Made by a program: the position numbers and the translations under genes | Shown: positions 41,630-49,612 of the stretch, piece after piece | How positions within the stretch are numbered: position 1 is the first letter of the stretch | Layout: each line of letters starts with the position of its first letter | The notes under the pieces: generated by a model | The model's database searches: none | What the model saw: the letters and a program-made list of their open reading frames with translations, nothing else | What the model was told of the DNA's origin: nothing | Source of the DNA: Oscillospiraceae bacterium | GTDB lineage: Bacteria; Bacillota; Clostridia; Oscillospirales; Ruminococcaceae | Direction of reading: 5' to 3' | DNA length: 50,019 bases | Assembly: GCA_018434245.1 (NCBI GenBank) | Contig: JAHDPQ010000052.1 | Span: 1 to 50,019 of the forward strand

Positions 41630-43153
41630 ATGGACACAATTCTTACGGCACACGGCATCAGCAAGCTGTTCCCCGGCGTAAAAGCGCTGGATAGCGTGGA
41701 CTTTGATTTGCGCGCGGGGGAGGTACACATTCTGGTTGGCGAAAACGGTGCGGGCAAAAGTACGCTTTCCAAATGCCTTTTAGGGGCATATATTCCCGAG
41801 GAGGGCGAGATTGTCTTTCAGGGAGAAACGATGCACTTTCAAAGTGCCCGCGACGCGTTGGAAAAAGGGATCGCAGCCGTGTATCAGGAATTTACCCTGG
41901 TGCCATATCTCAATGTAGCGCAGAATATTTTCCTAAATCGGGAATATAAAACAAAGCTGGGCCTTACCGACCACAAACGCATGGAACAGGAAGCCCGCGC
42001 ATTGCTGAAAACCCTGAACTGCGACTACATAAACGTCACGCAAATGGTAAAAAAGCTCTCGGTGGCGCAGCAGCAAATGGTGGAAATCGCAAAGGCGCTG
42101 TCCTTCCGGCCCCGAGTAATTATCTTCGACGAGCCCACAGCCACACTGTCCGAGCGGGAAATCTGCTCCCTGTTTGAACAGATTCATAAGCTTAAAGCGG
42201 CGGGGATCGGCATTGTATACGTATCCCACCGCATGCAGGAGTTTGCCCGCATCGGGGACCGGATCACCATTCTGCGGGACGGAAAAAAGATTGCCACTGT
42301 AGGCATTTATGAAAAAACAAGCGAGCAGCTTGTCAACATGATGGTGGGCCGGGATATCTCGCAGGTGTACCACCGCTCGGAAAACCAGCGGGGCGGTATC
42401 GCCCTGAAAACCACCGCCCTTTGCGATAAGGCAGGGCGTGTTAAAAACGTGAATATCCATGTGCGCCACGGTGAAATTGTAGGTGTTGCCGGGCTGGTAG
42501 GGGCTGGGCGTACCGAGCTTGCTAAGCTGATTTTCGGAATCGACCCCATTGCGTCGGGCACCTTGGAAATTGACGGCAAACAGCTTACCGGAAAACATAC
42601 CCCCCTTCGCATGGTGAAATACAACGTGGGCATGGTTTGCGAGGATCGCAAGCGGCAGGGCCTGGCCCTGAAGGACAGCATTGCGTGGAACATTATGGCG
42701 GTCAGTCTCCGGCGCTATTTCCCGCGCCAGTTCATCAACCACAAAAAAATGTACGGCATCTGCGGGGAATACCGCAAAAAATTCCGCATCGCTTCTCCGG
42801 ACATATATCGCCCCTGCCGCCTCTTAAGCGGCGGTAACCAGCAAAAAGTGGTGCTAGCCAAATGGCTGAGCAACAACCCGGAAATTATTATTTTTGATGA
42901 ACCCACCCGGGGAATTGACGTCGGCGCTAAAATGGAAATTTACGCCCTGATGGACCAGCTTGCCGTGGAGGGAAAAGCCATTTTGATGATCTCGTCAGAG
43001 CTTCCTGAGGTGATCGGCATGAGTGACCGCATTTATGTCATGTACAACGGCAGTATCGTCAACGAGTGTGTGCGCGGTTCCGGCGATTTTAACGCCGAAG
43101 CCATTGGAGCTATGATGCTGGGCATCAAGGAGGGAAGCTGCTGTGAATGCTAA
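41630..43153 (+). CDS. Sugar ABC transporter ATP-binding protein (RbsA-like, two ATPase domains)
   Basis: 507 residues. First domain: Walker A GENGAGKST, signature LSVAQQQM, Walker B VIIFDEPTATLS. Second domain: degenerate Walker A GLVGAGRTEL, signature LSGGNQQKV, Walker B IIIFDEPTRGIDVGAK. This is the RbsA/MglA plan with one impaired site. ATG 41630 with GAAGGGG upstream; the frame extending to 41585 runs through the hairpin and is not used. It overlaps the permease gene by 11 bases. Confidence 0.96.
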   Translation: MDTILTAHGISKLFPGVKALDSVDFDLRAGEVHILVGENGAGKSTLSKCLLGAYIPEEGEIVFQGETMHFQSARDALEKGIAAVYQEFTLVPYLNVAQNIFLNREYKTKLGLTDHKRMEQEARALLKTLNCDYINVTQMVKKLSVAQQQMVEIAKALSFRPRVIIFDEPTATLSEREICSLFEQIHKLKAAGIGIVYVSHRMQEFARIGDRITILRDGKKIATVGIYEKTSEQLVNMMVGRDISQVYHRSENQRGGIALKTTALCDKAGRVKNVNIHVRHGEIVGVAGLVGAGRTELAKLIFGIDPIASGTLEIDGKQLTGKHTPLRMVKYNVGMVCEDRKRQGLALKDSIAWNIMAVSLRRYFPRQFINHKKMYGICGEYRKKFRIASPDIYRPCRLLSGGNQQKVVLAKWLSNNPEIIIFDEPTRGIDVGAKMEIYALMDQLAVEGKAILMISSELPEVIGMSDRIYVMYNGSIVNECVRGSGDFNAEAIGAMMLGIKEGSCCEC

Positions 43154-44111
43154 TGTGCAAGCTGTAAAAACACCTCTTGGCCCACGGTTGCGGGCGCTGC
43201 CTCCTGTTGTTTGGATGCTGGTGGTATTGGCTCTTGTGTTTAGCATCACCACGCCCCAATACTTTGCCCTTGCCAATCTGCGCAACATTCTTGTTCAGTC
43301 CTCGGCGCTGATGATTCTGGCCTTTGCCCAGACGCTGATCGTCCTCACCCAAGGCACCGACCTATCCCTCGGGGCACAGGCAAGCCTTGTCACCGTTTTG
43401 TGGGTCAGCCTTGCAAAAGCGGGGATCAACATCTATTTGGCCGCCACACTGTCGGTCTGTGCCACAGTCATTGTGGGGATGTGCAACGGCCTGCTGGTAT
43501 CCAAAGGGAAAATTCCGCCCTTTATTGCCACCTTTGGCATGCAGAACGTTGTGAGCAGCATTGCACTACTGACAACCGCAGGTTCTTCCATCTATTTTTC
43601 TCACTACATCTTTCAGTTTGTCACTGAAACCCGCTTCCTCTTTGTGCCACTACCGGTCTGGATTGCAGCGCTGATGTTTGCGCTGACCTGGCTGCTGTTA
43701 TACCGGACCAAGTTCGGCGTAAACATCTTTGGCCTTGGCGGCAATCCGGAAGCCTTGGTGCTGGCCGGTGTAAACACAGTCAAGAGCTATGTTAAGGTGT
43801 ACGCCTACGCTGGATTTTTAGCGGGTATTTGCGGGCTGATTACAGCCTGCCGGGTGGAATCCGGCCAGCCGGTAGTTGGCATGGGCTGGGAGTTTGAAGC
43901 TGTGGCTGCCACACTGCTGGGGGGAACCTCCCTGCGGGAAGGCCGGGGCGGCATTTCCGGAACCATCGCCGGTGTGCTGCTGCTCACCGTACTGCGCAAC
44001 GGCCTCAATGTCTCCGGTATTTCGGCCATGTATCAAAATGCAATTATCGGTGTCATTGTCATGCTGGCCATTGTGATTGATGCCATGGTCCGCCGTGTGC
44101 GCGGCGACTAA
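43143..44111 (+). CDS. Sugar ABC transporter permease 1 (RbsC-like)
   Basis: 322 residues with eight to ten membrane helices. The RbsC-like sequence ALTGGTDLS-type loop appears as VLTQGTDLSLGAQASL, and the coupling region as EFEAVAATLLGGTSLREGRGGISGT. GTG start at 43143 inside the end of the ATPase gene, with AAGGAGGG upstream. Together with the next gene it forms a heterodimeric pore. Confidence 0.94.
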   Translation: MNANVQAVKTPLGPRLRALPPVVWMLVVLALVFSITTPQYFALANLRNILVQSSALMILAFAQTLIVLTQGTDLSLGAQASLVTVLWVSLAKAGINIYLAATLSVCATVIVGMCNGLLVSKGKIPPFIATFGMQNVVSSIALLTTAGSSIYFSHYIFQFVTETRFLFVPLPVWIAALMFALTWLLLYRTKFGVNIFGLGGNPEALVLAGVNTVKSYVKVYAYAGFLAGICGLITACRVESGQPVVGMGWEFEAVAATLLGGTSLREGRGGISGTIAGVLLLTVLRNGLNVSGISAMYQNAIIGVIVMLAIVIDAMVRRVRGD

Positions 44112-44127
44112 AGGAAGGGTGAGGATA

Positions 44128-45132
44128 ATGAATTACATTGCAAAGCAAATTCGAGGTTCCCGCTCGTTCTTCTGCCTGGCCGGACTTATGACGCTGCTCA
44201 TTCTTTCTTCCATTGCATCGCCGGACTTCCGTACCCTGGACAATATGATTACCATTCTGCGCCAGGCAAGCACGCTGCTGATTCTCAGCACAGGACTTAC
44301 TGCGGTGATTATTACCGGCGGCATGGACCTTTCCGTAGGCGCCACCTCTGCGTTTATCGGCTGTGTCTGCGCCCAGTTCTTAAAGATAGGAGTGCCTGTG
44401 GCAGCTATTTTGCCCATCGGGTTGCTGATCGGTGCGGCCGTAGGCGCGCTCAACGGCTTTTTGGTTTCCGTGGTAGGGCTGCCGGCCTTTGTGGCGACCT
44501 ACGCCACCAACTGGGTGGTAAAAGGAATGTCCATCATCGTCATGAACGGCGCCGTCATTTTTGGCCTGCCAGAGGGATTTACCTGGTTTGGTACCGGGTA
44601 CATTGGTTACATTCCGGTCATATCAGTCATTGCCCTGATTGTTGTGGTGATTGCGTATTTTCTGCTGCAAAAAACCACCTGGGGCCGCGACATTTATGCC
44701 TATGGCTCCAACGCCGAAGCCGCCCGCTACTCTGCCGTAAACGTCTATAAAACTGTCTTTGGTGCATTTATGCTTTGCTCCATGTCTGCCGCCGTGGGAG
44801 GGCTTTTGATGACTGCCCGGCTGAATGCGGCGGAGGCCGCCATGGGAGATGCCTACGGCCTGCAAACCGTAGCGGCCGTGGTGGTGGGCGGAACCTCGAT
44901 GCTGGGCGGAGAGGGCGGTGTTTCCGGAACGGTGATCGGTGCCATTTTGCTGACGGTGATAGTAAACATCATGAACCTGCTGGGGATTCCATCCTCGGCG
45001 CAGCCTATGGTGGTGGGCGGTGTGATCATTACCATGGTGCTGGTGGATTCCGCTTCCAGAAGACGGGACGAAACCGTAAGCAAAAAATCCCGCAACCTGC
45101 TGAAAACTCCACAGAAGGGAGAGGTAGTATGA
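44128..45132 (+). CDS. Sugar ABC transporter permease 2 (RbsC-like)
   Basis: 334 residues, same fold: IITGGMDLSVGATSAFIGC and DAYGLQTVAAVVVGGTSMLGGEGGVSGT. ATG 44128 with GTGAGGA upstream; overlaps the UroD-family gene by 4 bases. Two different permease genes side by side are unusual for simple ribose systems but common in CUT2 systems for other sugars. Confidence 0.94.
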   Translation: MNYIAKQIRGSRSFFCLAGLMTLLILSSIASPDFRTLDNMITILRQASTLLILSTGLTAVIITGGMDLSVGATSAFIGCVCAQFLKIGVPVAAILPIGLLIGAAVGALNGFLVSVVGLPAFVATYATNWVVKGMSIIVMNGAVIFGLPEGFTWFGTGYIGYIPVISVIALIVVVIAYFLLQKTTWGRDIYAYGSNAEAARYSAVNVYKTVFGAFMLCSMSAAVGGLLMTARLNAAEAAMGDAYGLQTVAAVVVGGTSMLGGEGGVSGTVIGAILLTVIVNIMNLLGIPSSAQPMVVGGVIITMVLVDSASRRRDETVSKKSRNLLKTPQKGEVV

Positions 45133-46145
45133 CTTCACGCCAACGGATCCAGGCGGTACTGGCCGGAGAAACGCCAGACCGCACGCCGATATTCCCCAAG
45201 ATTGCCTTTTCCAACACGCTGGCCTGCCCGGATATGACGGTGCTGGATTATATGACCGACCCGGCCTGTATGGCAAAGGCCTGTATCGAGGCCTACCGGC
45301 GCTTTGGCTGGGACGGCGTATCCCTGCACACCGATATCGGCAGCGAGGGGATGGCCCTGGGCAGTGTTTACCAGCGCCCGGTGTCCGGGCCGGCCGAGCT
45401 GCAAAAGCCACTCCTTGCAACCGCCGACGAGTACCAGCGCATTGACATTCCCGACCCCCTTTCTACCGAGCCGATGAAGACGGTGATTCAGGCAGTCAGG
45501 CTGGTAAAAGAGCAAATCGGCGACGAGGCTTATATTCTGGCCTGGACAAACGGCCCACTGAATGTGGCAAGTCAGGTGTTGGCGCTGGACGAGTTGTTGA
45601 TGACGTTACTGGATGAGCCGGAAACGGTGCATCTGCTGCTAGAGCGCTGCACTCAGGTTGCCATCACCTACGCCCGGGAGCTGATCCATGCCGGTGCTGA
45701 CGCCATAGCATTTGGCCATGCCACCGCCTCAAACAACGTTATTTCTCGCAGCCACTATGAGGAGTTTGCCTTGCCCTATGAAAAAAATCTGATTGCCGCC
45801 ATTCATCAATTGGGTGCAAAGGCTGTCACGCATATTTGCGGCGATATTGTGCCTACAGTGGATCTGATCGCCCAGAATGGTTCCGACATCATTGATTTTG
45901 ATCATGTCTGCGACATTAAAATCCTGCGGCAAAAAGCTCCCGGTAAGGTGTTCCGCGGCAACATCGACCCCGCTCTGCTGGCAATGGGAACACCGGACCA
46001 AATTCGCGCCGCAGTCCGGGAGCTGCTGAAAGACGTTGGAAAGGATCCCCGCTTTTTGTTGGGATCCGGCTGCGAAATTGGCCTGAATACCCCGCTGGAA
46101 AATCTCCACGTCTTTGTGGATGCCGGTAAAGGCTACACAGGTTAA
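45129..46145 (+). CDS. Uroporphyrinogen decarboxylase (UroD/MtaA) superfamily protein
   Basis: 338 residues, TIM barrel of the UroD superfamily. It starts MTSRQRIQAVLAGETPDRTP, like methyltransferases of the MtaA/MtbA/CmuA branch, and has His and Cys in THICGDIVP and a Cys in GSGCEIGLNTP, the zinc-site pattern of those methyltransferases. True UroD arginine-rich substrate site is not evident. It is translated with the permease (ATGA overlap), so it acts on or near the imported compound, perhaps a methyl or carboxyl group transfer. It is not a heme gene. Confidence 0.88.
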   Translation: MTSRQRIQAVLAGETPDRTPIFPKIAFSNTLACPDMTVLDYMTDPACMAKACIEAYRRFGWDGVSLHTDIGSEGMALGSVYQRPVSGPAELQKPLLATADEYQRIDIPDPLSTEPMKTVIQAVRLVKEQIGDEAYILAWTNGPLNVASQVLALDELLMTLLDEPETVHLLLERCTQVAITYARELIHAGADAIAFGHATASNNVISRSHYEEFALPYEKNLIAAIHQLGAKAVTHICGDIVPTVDLIAQNGSDIIDFDHVCDIKILRQKAPGKVFRGNIDPALLAMGTPDQIRAAVRELLKDVGKDPRFLLGSGCEIGLNTPLENLHVFVDAGKGYTG

Positions 46146-46263
46146 AAGCTGCTAAACCCCATGCTTGCCCATAAATAATTTGATGACAATCCGGAGCGTG
46201 GTTTGAGACCTTGGCGGGCTTCCAAACACACTCTGGCGAAATACTTACAAAGGAATGATTGTT

Positions 46264-47076
46264 ATGTCTCAACTTACCATTCGCCCTCTCAATACCGGAT
46301 ATGTGCCCACCAATCCCTTTCAGTATCACTATCACCACTCCGCTCAGCCGTTTTTGAAAAACGTTCCCAACGAAAAGGTACCTCTGCCGGTGTTTACCTT
46401 TCTGGTAGAGGGCGGCGAAAAGCTGCTGCTGGTGGATACGGGAATGGCCTGGACGGAGCGTGCAAGTGATTACCATCATCCGGGTTCGTGGCAGGAGCCG
46501 GGCCAGGATATTGAAAGCATGCTGAAAAGCGTAGGCTATCAGTGCAGTGACGTGGACATTGTTGTCTTTACCCACCTGCACTGGGACCACATGTTCTATA
46601 TGGAAAAGTTCACCAACGCCAAGTTCGTCGCTCATAAACGGGAGTGGAAATTTGCCAACAATCCTATCCCTCTGTATTACAAATCCTACGAGCATCCGGT
46701 GCTTGGGGTCACGGCGCCCTTTACCGGCCTTTCAGTAGAAACGGTGGAGGGGGAATGCGAAATCATGCCCGGGGTACGTGTCTTTGAATCCTTTGGCCAC
46801 TCGCCGGGCCACATATCGGTGGAGGTGGACTGTGCAGACGGCGATAGCTACATCTGCTGCGGTGATTCCATCTTTGTGCTGGGCAACCTGAATCCCATTC
46901 CCGAAATGCACTACGACATCACACCTCCCGGACGTTTTTACAACATTGTAGAGGCCTGGAACAGCATTGCCTATCAAAAGCAACGCGCCAAAAGCAATCA
47001 GCACCTGCTGCTCTGCCACGATGTGGCCTTGCTGGAGCGCATCAAGAAAAATCCTCTGATTGGAGCGACGAAGTAA
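46264..47076 (+). CDS. Metallo-beta-lactamase-fold hydrolase (lactonase-like)
   Basis: 270 residues. The dinuclear zinc site is visible in THLHWDHMF (HxHxDH), SPGHISVEV (His), CCGDSIF (bridging Asp) and a late LLCHDVAL (His). This pattern matches N-acyl-homoserine-lactonase-like members that open lactones or esters. In a sugar operon a sugar-lactone hydrolase is a reasonable guess. ATG 46264 lies 7 bases after AAAGGA; an ATG at 46255 overlaps the SD. A gap of 118 bases precedes it. Confidence 0.88.
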   Translation: MSQLTIRPLNTGYVPTNPFQYHYHHSAQPFLKNVPNEKVPLPVFTFLVEGGEKLLLVDTGMAWTERASDYHHPGSWQEPGQDIESMLKSVGYQCSDVDIVVFTHLHWDHMFYMEKFTNAKFVAHKREWKFANNPIPLYYKSYEHPVLGVTAPFTGLSVETVEGECEIMPGVRVFESFGHSPGHISVEVDCADGDSYICCGDSIFVLGNLNPIPEMHYDITPPGRFYNIVEAWNSIAYQKQRAKSNQHLLLCHDVALLERIKKNPLIGATK

Positions 47077-47081
47077 GGGTC

Positions 47082-48308
47082 ATGAAAACAATCGCGATTA
47101 TCGCCAGCTGTGATACAAAGCATCAGGAAGTCCGCTTCATGCGGGAGCGCCTTGCCCTTGCGGGAATCAAAGCCTTGGTGGTGGATATGGCCATCGGGCC
47201 CGGTGCTTCCCGGGAGGCCGACATTTCCCGGGAGGAAGTGGTGCTTGGGGCAGGGGTGTGCTGGGATGAGGTCAAAGACCGCTCCAAAGGTGAGCTGATC
47301 GAGCTGATGACAAATGCGGTGAAGCTCTGTATTTTGAACCTGTATCATCAGGGCCGTATCCACGGAGTTTTGGCGGCAGGCGGCGTACAGAACACCACTG
47401 TTGCGGTGGCGGCCATGCAGGCGCTGCCCATCGGCTTTCCCAAGGTAATGGCCACCACCATTGCCAGCGGTGCAAAGACCTTTGGCAGCGTTGTAGGGGA
47501 TCGCGACATTATAGTTATCCCGTCTATCTGCGACTTTACCGGTCTGAACAGTATGACCCGGGTGATTTTGACAAACGCCTGTGCCTGTGTGGCCGGGCTT
47601 TGTACCCATGGGGGGCAGGCAGTGGAAAAGCCGACACGTCCGCTGGTAGGTATCACCTTGATGGGTGTGACCAACACCGGAGCCTGTGCCGCCGTGGAGG
47701 AGCTGGACCGCCTCGGCATCGAGGCGGTGGGTTTCCACGCCACCGGGGTTGGCGGCCGAATTATGGAGGAGCTGGCGGAGGAGGGGATGCTGGACGGCAT
47801 TCTCGATCTTACCACCCACGAAATCACGGCAGAGTTTTTTGGAGGCGGCTTTTCCTACGGCGCAGCCGATCGCCTGATCAGGCCCGCAAGGCTGGGGGTT
47901 CCCATGGTGGTATCAGTGGGAGGCCTTGACTTCATCGATTTTGACAAGGACCATTTTCCACCCCGTATGGAGCAGAGGGTCAGCAACATGCACAACGCCA
48001 CACTGGCCCACATTAAAATTCTGCCGGACGAGGCGGTGCAGATTGGAACCATTTTTGCGCAGAGGCTCAACCTGGCTCGAAAAGGCGTCCGGTTGCTGTT
48101 GCCTACCCTTGGTATGCGCAGCAATACTCGCCCGGGGGAAAACCTCTACAGCCCCGAAACCGACAATGCTCTTCTTTCCGCCATCTGCGGGCAGATCGGC
48201 AATGGAGTGCGGGTGCAGCAAATTGAGGGCAATGTAAACGATGCAGCCTTTGGCATACAGGCTGCCCGAGCCATGGCGGACGAACTGGCACGCCGCAGAA
48301 AGGAGTAG
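47082..48308 (+). CDS. Tm-1-like ATP-binding domain protein (UPF0261)
   Basis: 408 residues. KTIAIIASCDTKHQEVRFMRE at the N-terminus is the Tm-1-like ATP-binding domain; the AAGGVQNTTVAVAAMQALPIGFPKVMATTIASG segment and the C-terminal TIM-barrel-like half (HATGVGGRIMEELAEEGMLDGILDLTTHEI) are characteristic of UPF0261. The biochemical role in bacteria is unknown; ATP binding suggests a kinase or ligase. It lies 5 bases after the hydrolase and 2 before the RuBisCO-like gene, so the two probably act in sequence. Confidence 0.9.
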   Translation: MKTIAIIASCDTKHQEVRFMRERLALAGIKALVVDMAIGPGASREADISREEVVLGAGVCWDEVKDRSKGELIELMTNAVKLCILNLYHQGRIHGVLAAGGVQNTTVAVAAMQALPIGFPKVMATTIASGAKTFGSVVGDRDIIVIPSICDFTGLNSMTRVILTNACACVAGLCTHGGQAVEKPTRPLVGITLMGVTNTGACAAVEELDRLGIEAVGFHATGVGGRIMEELAEEGMLDGILDLTTHEITAEFFGGGFSYGAADRLIRPARLGVPMVVSVGGLDFIDFDKDHFPPRMEQRVSNMHNATLAHIKILPDEAVQIGTIFAQRLNLARKGVRLLLPTLGMRSNTRPGENLYSPETDNALLSAICGQIGNGVRVQQIEGNVNDAAFGIQAARAMADELARRRKE

Positions 48309-48310
48309 CC

Positions 48311-49561
48311 ATGCCCGGATACTTTTGTTACCCCTTTGACCGCATGGAGCATCTGCAGGGGGATTACGCCGTGGCAACCTACCTGGTCTACGGCGCTGAC
48401 TACGGCAATATCCTGGACAAGGCAGGGGCGTTTGCCGTGGGGCAGAGCGTGGGCACATGGATTCAGGTGCCCGGCATCACCGCCGAAATGGTGGAGCGCT
48501 CCCAAGCGCGGGTGCTGGATGTTATTCCCGCCGGTGAAGTCTGCGGCGAGCAAGTATTCCTGTTGCGGCTGGCCTTTCCCTGTGTCAATTTTGGGGGCAG
48601 CCTTGCCATGCTGCTGACATCCCTTGTGGGCAATGATGTTTCCACTGCGCTACATACCCGCCTTATGGATCTTTCCTTTACCGGAAGCAGCGGCTTTGCG
48701 GGCCCCAGGCAGGGAATGGCCCAACTCCGCCAGCTAACCGGTGTGACGAATCGCCCATTGGTGCTGAATATGATCAAACCCTGCCTTGGGTTTTGCCCTA
48801 ATGAGGGCGCGAAGTTATTTTTTGAAGTGGCAAAGGGCGGCATGGACCTGATTAAGGATGATGAGCTGCTGGGTTCTCCCAATTATAATACGGTGGCCGC
48901 ACGGACGAAGGCGTATTTAAAGGCAGCGGACGCTGCGTCCCAGTATTCTGGGAAAACCACGGTTTACCTGCCCAACATCACCGCGTCGCCAAGCAAAATG
49001 CGGGAAAATGCCAAGGCGGTATTGGATGCGGGGGCAAAGGCTTGTCTGGTCAACTTTGTATTTGCGGGGCTGGATACTCTGGCTGAACTGTGTGAGGAAT
49101 TTGGCGACCGGCTGTTTATCATGGCCCACTACGCAGGGGTGGGGGTACTTGGCTGGGAGCACGGCGGCATTGCCAACAGCGTTTTTCTGGGTACGCTGCC
49201 CCGTCTGGCTGGAGCTCATGCCATGATGACTATGTACCCCAACCACGGGGACTGCGCTGCCATGTACGATTTTTTTCGCACGGTACAGGCCCAACGTCTG
49301 CCAATGGGTGATATTCCTCCGCTGTTGACCACAGTGGGAGGAGGAATTACCCCCCGCAATCAGGCGCTTGTGCAGAATGAACTGGGAAGTGATGTTGTAA
49401 TCGGCATCGGCGGAGGAGTGCAAGGTCATCCACAGGGAGCCTGCCAGGGTGCCAAAGCAGTTATGGCAGCCGTCACCGCCACTTCAAACAACATCCCTCT
49501 GGAGGAAGCAGCCCGCGAAAATGAACCGCTCCAAATTTCCTTATCCAAATGGCCGGATTGA
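48311..49561 (+). CDS. RuBisCO-like protein (form IV-related)
   Basis: 416 residues with both RuBisCO domains. MIKPCLGFCPNEGAKL (first Lys kept, second Lys position is Cys) and GGMDLIKDDELLG, in which the carbamylated Lys and the Asp/Glu metal ligands are intact. The phosphate-binding glycines are kept in TVGGGITPRNQ and IGIGGGVQGHPQGACQG. The loop-6 Lys of carboxylases reads Asp (NHGD). It is therefore not a CO2-fixing enzyme; it should enolise a phosphorylated keto compound and may transfer or remove a carboxyl group. SD AAAGGAG, 2 bases after the Tm-1-like gene. It is followed by an RpiB-family isomerase. Confidence 0.93.
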   Translation: MPGYFCYPFDRMEHLQGDYAVATYLVYGADYGNILDKAGAFAVGQSVGTWIQVPGITAEMVERSQARVLDVIPAGEVCGEQVFLLRLAFPCVNFGGSLAMLLTSLVGNDVSTALHTRLMDLSFTGSSGFAGPRQGMAQLRQLTGVTNRPLVLNMIKPCLGFCPNEGAKLFFEVAKGGMDLIKDDELLGSPNYNTVAARTKAYLKAADAASQYSGKTTVYLPNITASPSKMRENAKAVLDAGAKACLVNFVFAGLDTLAELCEEFGDRLFIMAHYAGVGVLGWEHGGIANSVFLGTLPRLAGAHAMMTMYPNHGDCAAMYDFFRTVQAQRLPMGDIPPLLTTVGGGITPRNQALVQNELGSDVVIGIGGGVQGHPQGACQGAKAVMAAVTATSNNIPLEEAARENEPLQISLSKWPD

Positions 49562-49612
49562 GCACCCAAGGTGATTACGGCTGCAAACCAGTAACGAGAA
49601 GGAGGCCATACC

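Noticed and set aside
45129-46145. Heme-pathway uroporphyrinogen decarboxylase (hemE)
   Set aside because: The gene is coupled to a sugar permease, lies 27 kb from the hem genes, and shows methyltransferase-type His/Cys motifs.
48311-49561. True RuBisCO and carbon fixation
   Set aside because: Two carboxylase-essential Lys positions are replaced and there is no phosphoribulokinase or small subunit nearby.
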